This document shows positions 7,818-15,698 of a stretch of DNA of 25,574 nucleotides, one piece after another. The stretch spans positions 3,378-28,951 of the forward strand of contig DGTB01000065.1 in assembly GCA_002394185.1 (NCBI GenBank), written 5' to 3'. How positions within the stretch are numbered: the stretch's first letter is position 1; the number at the start of each line of letters is the position of its first letter. The position numbers and the translations under genes are program-made. This stretch comes from Bacteroidales bacterium UBA4347 (GTDB lineage: Bacteria; Bacteroidota; Bacteroidia; Bacteroidales; P3). The notes below the pieces were generated by a model. That model worked only from the letters and a program-made list of their open reading frames with translations, was not told where the DNA came from and made no database searches.

Positions 7818-8998
7818 AGAGGTTTTTGGGTTTAATGAGTTTGATGGGTTTGATGGGCGTTCTGCCCATTAACCCCATCATGCCCATTAACGCCATTAAC
7901 GCCCAGGACACCAACAACCTCTTCCTCTACGTCGACGGGGCCACGTTCTTCATCGACAACGAGTACTTCGGCGACCGCCTCAGCGGCTACACGCTGCCGG
8001 GATTCGTGCTGCAACCCAAGGTGGAATGGAAGTTGCACGACAAGGTAACCCTCAGCGGAGGTCTGCACTGGCTCTACTATTGGGGAGCTCGCGACTATCC
8101 TGCCACAACGGCCTATGGAGCCTACCCATTGTATGACAGCATTTCGCGCCCCATGCATATCCTTCCGTGGTTACAAGCCAAAATACAATTCACGCCGCAG
8201 ATAAGGCTGAAGATGGGTTGTCTGGACAACAGTGGTCACCGTCTGCCCATGCCTCTCTATAACGACGAACGCCAGCTGGTGGGCGACCCCGAGGCCGGTT
8301 TCGAACTGGAAGTCAACGGCCGTTGGTTCAATGTGGACATCTGGACCGACTGGCGCGAGTACATTTGGGACCGCAGCCCAGTGCCCGAGCGCTTCACCGC
8401 AGGTCTTTCCGGCAGGCTTTATCACTTTATCAATGATTTCTGGTACGTCTATCTGCCCCTGCATTTCGTCGTCCAGCACGAGGGCGGGCAGAACATGTCG
8501 GTGAGCCACAACATCAACAACAACTTCAACGCCGCCGCCGGATTGGGCCTCAGCAACAACTATTCCGTCTTCAATTGTTACTTCGACCTGAGTTGCCGCG
8601 TGATGTGGTATCACCAAAATGGCAACGCCGACGTGCCCTTCACCCAGGGCTGGGGCATTTACCCCGAACTGCAGATGGAAATCAACGAAAGCTGGCTCCT
8701 TCTGGCCAGCTACTGGCACGGCAAGGACTTCGTCCCCCTGCTGGGCAGTTGGCACTTCTCCAACCTCTCGGCCAACACCGCCGGCCTGACCTTCGACCGC
8801 ACACGCGTGGCCACACTCAGCGTGGGATGGCGATGGAATCCCTTGCCCTCTTGCATCCTCACCTTCCACGGCACCCTCTACCACTACCTGCCCTCCACGG
8901 GCACCTTCGCCGACGGCACCACCAAGGAATACGGCCACCGCAACCAGTTCTCCGTCGGAGCCACCGTAATGTTCCGCCCTACTATCAAACTGCACTAA
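7814..8998 (+). CDS. Probable outer-membrane beta-barrel protein, function unknown
   Basis: Starting at the ATG that overlaps the upstream stop, the product has 394 residues. A signal peptide (MKRFLGLMSLMGLMGVLP...NAINAQ) ends near residue 31. The rest is rich in aromatic residues and alternating strands such as FVLQPKVEWKLHDKVTLSGGLHWLYYWG, FWYVYLPLHFVVQH and TLSVGWRWNPLPSCILTFHGTLYHY. The C-terminal region (NQFSVGATVMFRPTIKLH) looks like a closing strand of a barrel. I do not recognise a named family. Unusually, the signal peptide is encoded by two oppositely oriented 9-bp tandem repeats (7829-7900). The gene ends immediately before ribF with no spacer. Confidence 0.75.
   Translation: MKRFLGLMSLMGLMGVLPINPIMPINAINAQDTNNLFLYVDGATFFIDNEYFGDRLSGYTLPGFVLQPKVEWKLHDKVTLSGGLHWLYYWGARDYPATTAYGAYPLYDSISRPMHILPWLQAKIQFTPQIRLKMGCLDNSGHRLPMPLYNDERQLVGDPEAGFELEVNGRWFNVDIWTDWREYIWDRSPVPERFTAGLSGRLYHFINDFWYVYLPLHFVVQHEGGQNMSVSHNINNNFNAAAGLGLSNNYSVFNCYFDLSCRVMWYHQNGNADVPFTQGWGIYPELQMEINESWLLLASYWHGKDFVPLLGSWHFSNLSANTAGLTFDRTRVATLSVGWRWNPLPSCILTFHGTLYHYLPSTGTFADGTTKEYGHRNQFSVGATVMFRPTIKLH
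7829..7904 (+). repeat. Inverted pair of 9-bp tandem repeats encoding a signal peptide
   Basis: Left array: GGTTTAATG, AGTTTGATG, GGTTTGATG at 7829-7855. Right array: CCCATTAAC, CCCATCATG, CCCATTAAC, GCCATTAAC at 7865-7900. The two are approximate reverse complements. ATGGGC (7853-7858) and GCCCAT (7864-7869) form the inner stem around a five-base loop. In protein the left array reads GLMSLMGLMG and the right array PINPIMPINAIN. Confidence 0.85.
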
Positions 8999-9904
8999 AT
9001 GTTCCAACTCTACGACATACACGGACCCCTCCACGCCATCCCCGACCCCACCGCCGTCACCGTCGGTGTCTTCGACGGCGTGCATCGCGGCCACCAAGCC
9101 CTCATCCACCAACTTTCAACTCTCAACGCTCAACTCTCCCCTCTCGTCGTCACCCTCACCTCCCACCCCTCCTTCGTCCTCGGCCGCCGGCAGAGCGAGT
9201 ACTGGCTCGACGACCCGGAGGAGCACCTGCGCCTGCTGTTCAATGCCGGCGCGAAGTATGTCGCCGTGCTGCCCTTCACCGCCGAGGTGGCACAGCTGTC
9301 GGCCTGCGCGATGGCACGCCTGCTCTTCGGACAGCTGAACATGCGCGCCCTGCTGCTGGGATACGACAGCCGTTTCGGCAGCAAGCAAAACGACGACTTC
9401 GACCGCCTGCCGCTTTTGGCCTCCGAGCTGGGATTCTCCCTGCATCGTGGCGAACCCTATCAGGTGGAGGGTTCCCCCATCAGCTCCAGCCGCATCCGCG
9501 AGACCCTGGAGCGCGGCGCCGTCGACGAGACCTCGGCCTTGCTGGGACGTTCCTTCGCCGTCGCGGGAGCCGTGCAGCACGGACGTGGCGTGGGCCACAC
9601 CCTCGGGTTCCCCACCGCCAACATCGACCTCTCCGCCACACGCAAGATGCTCCCGAAAGAAGGCGTCTACGCCGTAAAGCTCTCCACTCATGTCGGCATG
9701 GCCAACCTCGGCGCAGCCCCCACCTTCGGCATCGACCAACCCACCCTCGAGGTGCACCTGCTCGACTTCCACGGCGACCTCTACGGCCAGACGGTCAACG
9801 TCGAGTTCCTCCACCGCCTGCGCGACATCGAGCATTTCTCCACCCCCGAAGCTTTGCAACAGCAGCTGCAGAAAGACCTTGAACAGACACGCCTATGGTC
9901 ATAA
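8999..9904 (+). CDS. ribF: Bifunctional riboflavin kinase / FAD synthetase
   Basis: RibF phosphorylates riboflavin to FMN and adenylylates FMN to FAD in the cytosol. The 301-residue product has the nucleotidyltransferase signature TVGVFDGVHRGH at 21-32, LLLGYDSRFG, and SSSRIRETLERG before the kinase domain. The C-terminal kinase has GRGVGHTLGFPTANI, EGVYAVKL, MANLGAAPTFG and the HLLDFHGDLYG motif. The ATG directly follows the upstream TAA, and the 3' end overlaps the next gene by 10 bp. The linker between the first helix and second strand (about residues 38-48, LSTLNAQLSPL) is encoded by a 7-bp tandem repeat where homologues have unrelated sequence. Flavin cofactor supply is a housekeeping role; the neighbours give no further hint. 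Confidence 0.97.
   Translation: MFQLYDIHGPLHAIPDPTAVTVGVFDGVHRGHQALIHQLSTLNAQLSPLVVTLTSHPSFVLGRRQSEYWLDDPEEHLRLLFNAGAKYVAVLPFTAEVAQLSACAMARLLFGQLNMRALLLGYDSRFGSKQNDDFDRLPLLASELGFSLHRGEPYQVEGSPISSSRIRETLERGAVDETSALLGRSFAVAGAVQHGRGVGHTLGFPTANIDLSATRKMLPKEGVYAVKLSTHVGMANLGAAPTFGIDQPTLEVHLLDFHGDLYGQTVNVEFLHRLRDIEHFSTPEALQQQLQKDLEQTRLWS
9112..9146 (+). repeat. Heptamer repeat inside ribF
   Basis: Consecutive 7-bp units ACTTTCA, ACTCTCA, ACGCTCA, ACTCTCC and CCTCTCG occupy 9112-9146 and are read through in frame. The unit ACTCTCC recurs inside the hydF heptamer array at 18710-18716. Confidence 0.8.
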
Positions 9905-10650
9905 CCCTCTATCAACACAATATCGCTTGGGCGCAGCCCGAAGAGAACCGCCGTCAGGTGGCGGAGGCTTTGGCGTCCGTCCCATCGGGAACCGACATCT
10001 TCGTTGTCCCCGAAACCTTCACCACCGGCTTCGGCGACCACATGGCCTCGCTGGCCGAAGTCCCCGACGGGCCCACCCTGCACTGGGCGCAGGAGATGGC
10101 TTCGAAACACAACGTGCTCCTCGTCGGCACCTGGATTGTCCGCGAGGGCGACTGCTGTTTCAACCGCTTGCATTGGATCCTCCCCGACGGCACCTATGGC
10201 TTTTACGACAAAGCCCATACCTTCCGTCCCAGCGGCGAGCACGACATCATCAGCCGTGGCACCTGCCGCACGGTCTTCGAATACAAAGGCTGGCGCATCA
10301 AGCCCGCCGTCTGCTACGACCTCCGTTTCCCCAAGTGGCTCCGCAACGACGGCCTGGCCTACGACCTCCTCCTCGTCTGCGCCAACTGGCCCGCCAGCCG
10401 CCGCGAGGCATGGACAACCCTCCTCCGCGCCCGCGCCATCGAGAACCTCAGCTACGTCGTCGGATGCAACCGCACCGGCATCGACGGCGTCGGCGGCGCA
10501 TACAGCGGCGACAGCGCCATCATCGACTACAAAGGCTTCAACATGCCCGTCGACATCGCCGACAGCTCCCTCTGCCTCACCGCCACCCTCGACCGCCAAC
10601 GCCTCGACTCCTTCCGCCAGAAATGGCCCTTATACCTTGATTTCGATTAA
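9895..10650 (+). CDS. Nitrilase-superfamily amidase (omega-amidase/YafV type)
   Basis: The 251-residue product is a carbon-nitrogen hydrolase. The catalytic triad is visible: Glu40 in VVPETFTTGF, Lys106 in YDKAHTF, and Cys140 in AVCYDLRFP. CYDLRFP followed by WP and RARAIEN is characteristic of the YafV/Nit2-like omega-amidase branch, which hydrolyses alpha-ketoglutaramate and related omega-amides. The length is typical. The start overlaps the last 10 bp of ribF in another frame, and the stop directly abuts the mutS2 ATG, so all three genes are probably cotranscribed. The substrate is inferred from motifs only. Confidence 0.9.
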   Translation: MVITLYQHNIAWAQPEENRRQVAEALASVPSGTDIFVVPETFTTGFGDHMASLAEVPDGPTLHWAQEMASKHNVLLVGTWIVREGDCCFNRLHWILPDGTYGFYDKAHTFRPSGEHDIISRGTCRTVFEYKGWRIKPAVCYDLRFPKWLRNDGLAYDLLLVCANWPASRREAWTTLLRARAIENLSYVVGCNRTGIDGVGGAYSGDSAIIDYKGFNMPVDIADSSLCLTATLDRQRLDSFRQKWPLYLDFD

Positions 10651-13104
10651 ATGAAGAATATAGAACAGAAACTAGGCTTCGACCGCATCCGCCAGATGGT
10701 GGCGGAGCACACCACCAATTCCCTGGCCCGCAAGATGGTCGACGCCATGGACTTCTCCACCGACTACGACACCCTGCGCCACGAACTGCAGCTCACCGAG
10801 GAAATGCGGCAGATTGTCCTCATGGAAAGCGAATTCCCCCAGCAGGACTTCATCGACCTCACCCCCATCTTCACCCACCTGCGCGTGGGCAACACCTTCA
10901 TCCCCCTCGAGGCCCTCTTCGACCTCAAACTCTCCCTGCGCACCATCCGCGAATGCTACTATTTCCTCACCGCCGAGGAACACATCCAATACGAGGCGCT
11001 GCGCAACGTGGCCGTCGAGGTGGAACTGGGCTACGGCGGCAAAGCCTCGCAGCTCAACGTCATCAACTCGCTCCTGGGCCAGCTCATCGACGACCACGGC
11101 GAGCTCTACGACAACGCCTCCCCCGCCCTGGCCGAGATACGGCGCACCAAGGCCCGCAAGGCCGCCGAGGTCGACGCCCAGGTCAACAGCGCCCTGGCCC
11201 GTGCCAAGCGCGAAGGCTGGGCCCCCGAAGGCGCCGAGGTGACCATCCGAGACGGCCGCCCCGTCATCCCCCTCCTCACCACCCACCGCCGCAAGATGCG
11301 CGGCCTCATACAGGACGAGAGCGCCAGCCACCAGACGGCCTTCGTCGAGCCCTCCGAGGTGGTGGAGCTGGGCAACGACCTACGCGAACTGGACTTCGAC
11401 GAGCGCCACGAGATACAACGCATTCTCCTCACCTTCAGCGACCGCCTGCGGCCCCTGCTGCCGCAACTCGAGGAGGCCTACCGCTTCCTGGCCCGCATCG
11501 ACTTCCTCCGCGCCAAAGCCCGCGTGGCCGTGGAGCTCAACGCCGCCGTGCCCCTGCTCCACCCCGAGCCCCGCATCGAGTGGCTCGACGCACGCCACCC
11601 GATACTCTATCTGCAAAAAAAGGACGGAGTGATACCGTTCAGCCTGCAACTGGATTCTCAATCCTCCCGCATCCTCATTATCTCCGGTCCCAACGCCGGC
11701 GGCAAGTCCGTGCTGCTCAAAGCCGTGGGCCTGATACAATACATGCTGCAGTGCGGCATGCCCGTACCCCTGCGCCCCACGTCGGAGTGCGGCCTCTTCT
11801 CCTCCGTCTTCATCGACATCGGCGACCAGCAGAGCCTCGACAACGACCTCTCCACCTACACCTCGCACCTGCAGAACATGAAGGAGCTCCTGGCCAGCGC
11901 CAACGAGAGCACCCTCTTCCTCCTCGACGAGCTGGGCGGCGGCACCGAACCGCGCTCCGGCTGCGCCATCGCCGAGGCCGTCCTCGAAGAGCTGTACGAC
12001 AAAGGGGCCTTCGGCGTCGTCACCACCCACTATGCCGACCTCAAACTCCTGGCCGACCACATGCCCGGCGTCGTCAACGGAGCCATGCTCTTCGACACCG
12101 AACACATGCGCCCCCTCTACCGCCTCAACGTCGGCCACCCCGGTTCCAGCTTCGCCTTCGAGATTGCCGAGAGCATCGGTTTCCCCAAGGCCATCCTCGA
12201 CCGCGCAGGCGAGAAGGTGGGTCGCGAACAGCTCAACTTCGAACACCAGCTGCAACAGCTGGAGCTGGACAAGAAAGAAATCGAGAAGAAGAAAGAGGAA
12301 CTGCGTGTGGCCGACGAGTTCCTGAGCGAGGTGACGCAGAAATACCAACGCCTGAGCGACAACCTCCAGGCACGCCGCAACGAAATCATCGGCGGCGCCC
12401 GCCGCGAAGCCCAGCAGATACTCGAAGGTGCCAACCGCACCGTCGAGCGCACCATCAGCGACATCATGAGCGCCCACGCCGAGAAGGAAGCCACCCAGCA
12501 AGCCCGCGCCCGCCTGGCCGAAGCCACCCGTGAGAATGAAGATGAAATAATTAGGAATGAGAAATTAGGAATTAGGAATAAAGCGGCAGCCAATTCCTCA
12601 TTACTAATTCCTAATTCCTCATTGGAACAGGCTTTGCCTGTCACCGTGGGCACCATTGTCCGCATCGACGGCGAAGAGACCTTCGGCCAGGTGGTCGAAA
12701 TCAAGGGAAAGAAAGCCGTCGTGGAGAGCAACTCCATCCGCATGACCATCCCCCTCAGCCGCCTGCAAGGCACCGCCAAGCAGAAGATTCCCACGGCCAA
12801 ACAGCCGGGCAGCCAGGCGTTCTCCTCCATCTACAGCGACATGAACGAGAAGCGCGCCCACTTCAACCCCACCCTCGACCTCCGCGGCCACCGCGCCGAA
12901 GAGGCCTTGGACATGCTCCACAAGTTCATCGACGAAGCCATGCTCCTCTCCGAGAAAGAGGTGCGCATCCTTCACGGCAAAGGCTACGGCATCCTCATGC
13001 AGGTCATCCACCAGGAGCTGAAATCCATCCGCGAAGTACGAACCTTCCACCCCGAGAAGGTAGAGCTAGGAGGCGTGGGCGTCACCATCGTCGAACTGCG
13101 CTAA
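10651..13104 (+). CDS. mutS2: MutS2 family ATPase with C-terminal Smr domain
   Basis: This 817-residue protein has the MutS core and ATPase: Walker A GPNAGGKSVLLKAVG near 349-363, STYTSHLQNM near 405, Walker B FLLDELGGGTEPRSG near 425, and the TTHY signature near 455. A long coiled coil follows (about 525-630), then an SH3/KOW-like segment (VTVGTIVRIDGEETFGQV), and a C-terminal Smr domain with LDLRGHRAEEALDML and HGKGYGIL. MutS2 proteins are implicated in suppressing homologous recombination and, in Bacillus, in splitting collided ribosomes. Residues about 633-658 (IIRNEKLGIRNKAAANSSLL and on) are encoded by a heptamer inverted repeat placed in the linker before the KOW-like segment. The stop codon overlaps the stop of the convergent gene. 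Confidence 0.97.
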   Translation: MKNIEQKLGFDRIRQMVAEHTTNSLARKMVDAMDFSTDYDTLRHELQLTEEMRQIVLMESEFPQQDFIDLTPIFTHLRVGNTFIPLEALFDLKLSLRTIRECYYFLTAEEHIQYEALRNVAVEVELGYGGKASQLNVINSLLGQLIDDHGELYDNASPALAEIRRTKARKAAEVDAQVNSALARAKREGWAPEGAEVTIRDGRPVIPLLTTHRRKMRGLIQDESASHQTAFVEPSEVVELGNDLRELDFDERHEIQRILLTFSDRLRPLLPQLEEAYRFLARIDFLRAKARVAVELNAAVPLLHPEPRIEWLDARHPILYLQKKDGVIPFSLQLDSQSSRILIISGPNAGGKSVLLKAVGLIQYMLQCGMPVPLRPTSECGLFSSVFIDIGDQQSLDNDLSTYTSHLQNMKELLASANESTLFLLDELGGGTEPRSGCAIAEAVLEELYDKGAFGVVTTHYADLKLLADHMPGVVNGAMLFDTEHMRPLYRLNVGHPGSSFAFEIAESIGFPKAILDRAGEKVGREQLNFEHQLQQLELDKKEIEKKKEELRVADEFLSEVTQKYQRLSDNLQARRNEIIGGARREAQQILEGANRTVERTISDIMSAHAEKEATQQARARLAEATRENEDEIIRNEKLGIRNKAAANSSLLIPNSSLEQALPVTVGTIVRIDGEETFGQVVEIKGKKAVVESNSIRMTIPLSRLQGTAKQKIPTAKQPGSQAFSSIYSDMNEKRAHFNPTLDLRGHRAEEALDMLHKFIDEAMLLSEKEVRILHGKGYGILMQVIHQELKSIREVRTFHPEKVELGGVGVTIVELR
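12551..12625 (+). repeat. Heptamer repeat with inverted copy inside mutS2
   Basis: Left array: TTAGGAA, TGAGAAA, TTAGGAA, TTAGGAA (12551-12578). Right array: AATTCCT, CATTACT, AATTCCT, AATTCCT, CATTGG (12592-12625). Positions 12556-12579 and 12600-12623 are reverse complements over 24 nt with two mismatches, around a 20-nt loop. The whole element is open in the mutS2 frame. The TTAGGAA unit recurs at 15664-15698 on the other strand. Confidence 0.93.
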
Positions 13105-15662
13105 CGGCAGAATATTCGCCACATGTAACTGACGTTGCGCCAACGGTTGTATTCCCCGGGGCAATAGAGGTGCCCGCCACGCAGGCCCTTCTCGGGGAGG
13201 TCTAAGTAGCGCCACACCGACGGGACAAACTGCTGACGGTCGGGATAGATGGCCTGCGGAGCTTGGCGCAGACGTTGCTCGTCGTAGAAGCGACTCCAAT
13301 CGAGCAAGTGATTCTCTATGTAGTACAATTCTCTGTTGTATTGCTTTTCATAGTCGCCCGCATGGGGACCCACTGCGAACATTATCGCCGCGTTCGACGG
13401 CTCGCCGTGCCACACCGACGCCACTTTCCACAGCACGATGCCCTCCTGGTTGCCCATGGGGTACTCCAGCACCAGTTCTTTTCCATGCAGCGAAACACGG
13501 CGCACATCCGTCACCCTTCCGTTCACCTCCAACTGTACGACGGCCTGCACATCCTTCTGCCACGAGGCGAGGTGTATGCGGATGGTGTCGCCGAGGGCTA
13601 TCGGGCCGGGATGCTCCACCCAGGCGTCGACATGCGAGGTGGTTATCGGCATGCGGCCTTGATAAAGGGTGGTGTGTGTGGACTTCTCCCCTGCCCTGAC
13701 GGTGACGCGATAGACGCCGTCGGGCGCCATCGGCGGGAGGGCGAAGGCATGAAGCCTGGCGGGTGCAAAGCGCTGGCGGCGGGTCACGCTGTCGGCCACA
13801 GGCCAAAGACCGGTATTGTTAATGTAAGTGCTGTAGGCAAAGCCTGGGAAGCGATGCTCGAACTCGGCGGAATCTATGGAATGCTCGGCATCGGATGAAA
13901 GCATGGTGTGGTTGAACCGATGGACAGCGGGCGGCAGCAGACGCGCCACCGAGAGCTCGGCGTCGACCGCGGGCGTGGACTTCATTCCGCCCTTCATATA
14001 GTCCCAATAGCCATAGGAAAACCAGAGGCTGTCGCACGTGGCGCTGTCGAGGTAGAGGCCACATCCCTCCCCGTCGAAATTGCCATTCCCTTCCTCGTCC
14101 TCCTGCGGCTCCTCTTCGTCCAAATCATCCTCATCCAAGTCATCCTCATCATCATCCAAGTCATCCTCGAAGCGGGCGGTGTCGAGCTCAAAATGCCAGA
14201 GGTACGAAGGATAGGCTTGTGAGGATCGGGCGAGGTCCACCCCTTTGTAGGGGGCGTAGAGCGTGTAGCAGTACTCTTTGCCCGAATGGGGGACCTCGAA
14301 GGCGAAGCAGCCATTGGGGTCGGTGCGCGTGGTGGCGACGGTATGGCCTTCATATTGCAGGTGGACTTCGAAACCTTGGATAGGCTTGCCGGTGCGGCTG
14401 TCCATCACCACACCGCGCCCCACCTTGTCGGCCATCAGGTAGCGGTCGCTGAAGACCACCTCCTGCGCCTCGTAGCTGCGAAAGAGGCTGTCCGCCGAGG
14501 CCCACAGCAGGTAGCGCCCCGTGGACATGGGCGGCAGATAGACGTAGGCCTCGTGGAAGAGCAGGTCGGGATGTTGCGTCACCGCCATCGTCCACTCCTT
14601 GAGCACCTTCGGATGCTCTCGCGCCACGGAATCCATCGGCGTCAGCCGCAGGAAGACCCTGTCCGTCCTGCGGTGCCAGAGGGTGGCCAACGCCCACTCG
14701 CCGGCGGTGAAGGGGACGATGTAGGGGCGGTGGTCGTCTTTCAAGCGCACATCGCCCGTCAGCACCCTGGAGCGCAGCACAGCGGCATGCTGCGCCGCAA
14801 CGCTGGCAGGCCAAAATTGCTCGATGGTGTCGCACCAATGGAGGATGTCCCGGTATCGGTACCACTGGCTGTACTTCTCGGCTTCTACCAAGGCTTTTTT
14901 GGCCATGCGCAGGTAGTATTCCGCCAGCAGCAACGAGGTGTCGCCGCGATGGCTATGGAGGTGCAACTCGTATTCATCCGACGACCATCCGTCGCGCTCG
15001 GCCATCTGAAGGTCGAACCACAGGCTGCCGTTGGGCCTGCCTTCATAGCTGCGCCGCAGCGAATCCTCGGCCTGGTGGTCGCGCCCGGCGGCGAGCTCGA
15101 AGAGGCGCCGCTGCTCCGCCGTGGGCAGCACACCCAGCTGCACCATGGCCACGCTGTCCTTGGAGCCGAAGATGTCGCGTCCGCTGCGCGGAACCAAGGG
15201 CTCCACCCTGGCGGCAGTCCGCCGCCGCAATGGCTTGCCCATCAGCGAGCAACAAACATCGGGGTCGCCGGTGTCGTCGCGCATAAAACGCGCGTCGGCA
15301 TAGGAAGCCACGTGGAACGGCAGCGTGTCGCTCCCGTTGCCGGAGGACCACACGGCCTGAACCAGGCCCATCAACTGGAGCCATCCGGTGTTGCCCGTGC
15401 GACGGCTGCAGGCGGAGAGCGTATAGGTGGTGTCGCCACGCTGGCCGGCACCGTAGTAGAGGCAACGGTAGTGGTCGACGGTCAGCGACGTGTCGCCGCG
15501 CTCGAAGCGGCGGACGAGGCTCCTATAGCGGTACTCGCCGAACCAGCGGTGCGTCTCCTTGTCGATGCGCTCGTAGTTGGGCGGCACGGGCGCGGGGTTC
15601 TCCTGCGCCTGCAAAGCGGTAGCAACCAGCACCAACAATACCCAAAAAACATATCGTTTCAT
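13101..15662 (-). CDS. Secreted protein of unknown function, A2M-like module (paralogue 1)
   Basis: The 853-residue product has a signal peptide (MKRYVFWVLLVLVATALQAQ). The N-terminal part (PPNYERIDKETHRWFGEYRY...VDHYRCLYYGAG, about 28-190) resembles the Bacteroidota DUF4919 family. The middle contains a segment like alpha-2-macroglobulin MG domains, with a carboxypeptidase-regulatory-like motif GVVMDSRTGKPIQGFEVHLQ. An acidic run DDLDDDEDDLDEDDLDEEE follows at about 497-527. The C-terminal third shares clear similarity with the upstream gene (HSIDSAEFEHRFP; LEVNGRVTDVRR). I see no thioester motif, so this is not a full macroglobulin. It starts 3 bp after the upstream stop. Its stop codon overlaps that of mutS2 on the opposite strand. 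Domain names come from recall and are moderately sure. Confidence 0.8.
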   Translation of the reverse strand: MKRYVFWVLLVLVATALQAQENPAPVPPNYERIDKETHRWFGEYRYRSLVRRFERGDTSLTVDHYRCLYYGAGQRGDTTYTLSACSRRTGNTGWLQLMGLVQAVWSSGNGSDTLPFHVASYADARFMRDDTGDPDVCCSLMGKPLRRRTAARVEPLVPRSGRDIFGSKDSVAMVQLGVLPTAEQRRLFELAAGRDHQAEDSLRRSYEGRPNGSLWFDLQMAERDGWSSDEYELHLHSHRGDTSLLLAEYYLRMAKKALVEAEKYSQWYRYRDILHWCDTIEQFWPASVAAQHAAVLRSRVLTGDVRLKDDHRPYIVPFTAGEWALATLWHRRTDRVFLRLTPMDSVAREHPKVLKEWTMAVTQHPDLLFHEAYVYLPPMSTGRYLLWASADSLFRSYEAQEVVFSDRYLMADKVGRGVVMDSRTGKPIQGFEVHLQYEGHTVATTRTDPNGCFAFEVPHSGKEYCYTLYAPYKGVDLARSSQAYPSYLWHFELDTARFEDDLDDDEDDLDEDDLDEEEPQEDEEGNGNFDGEGCGLYLDSATCDSLWFSYGYWDYMKGGMKSTPAVDAELSVARLLPPAVHRFNHTMLSSDAEHSIDSAEFEHRFPGFAYSTYINNTGLWPVADSVTRRQRFAPARLHAFALPPMAPDGVYRVTVRAGEKSTHTTLYQGRMPITTSHVDAWVEHPGPIALGDTIRIHLASWQKDVQAVVQLEVNGRVTDVRRVSLHGKELVLEYPMGNQEGIVLWKVASVWHGEPSNAAIMFAVGPHAGDYEKQYNRELYYIENHLLDWSRFYDEQRLRQAPQAIYPDRQQFVPSVWRYLDLPEKGLRGGHLYCPGEYNRWRNVSYMWRIFCR
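14118..14170 (-). repeat. Low-complexity Asp/Glu-coding repeat
   Basis: On the plus strand the block CAAGTCATCCTCATC recurs with small length changes (14131-14168), giving runs of Asp, Leu and Glu in the minus-strand protein. The unit is a multiple of three and coding, so it looks like ordinary codon-repeat slippage and not one of the 7/9/11-bp arrays. Strains may differ in its length. Confidence 0.7.
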
Positions 15663-15663
15663 A

Positions 15664-15698
15664 TCCTAATTCCCAATTCCTGATTCACAATTCCTAAT
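15664..15698. repeat. Heptamer repeat across a gene end and intergenic gap
   Basis: Plus-strand units TCCTAAT, TCCCAAT, TCCTGAT, TCACAAT, TCCTAAT fill 15664-15698. On the coding (minus) strand they read as ATTAGGA-type units. They encode the last residues of the upstream lipoprotein (IRNCESGIGN and stop) and bridge the 3-bp gap to the next start codon, supplying an AGGA just before that ATG. The same heptamer is used in mutS2. Confidence 0.88.

Noticed and set aside
12556..12623. Intrinsic terminator inside mutS2
   Set aside because: The stem is AT-rich and not followed by a T run, and the reading frame continues into the KOW-like and Smr domains.
14118..14170. Acidic-coding repeat as another member of the short-period repeat family
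   Set aside because: Its units are 15-21 bp multiples of codons and vary by whole TCATCC blocks, which ordinary slippage in a coding run explains.
14286..15683. Plus-strand open frame opposite the 853-residue secreted protein
   Set aside because: Its composition is typical of antisense translation of GC-rich genes, and the minus frame has a signal peptide and homology to its neighbour.
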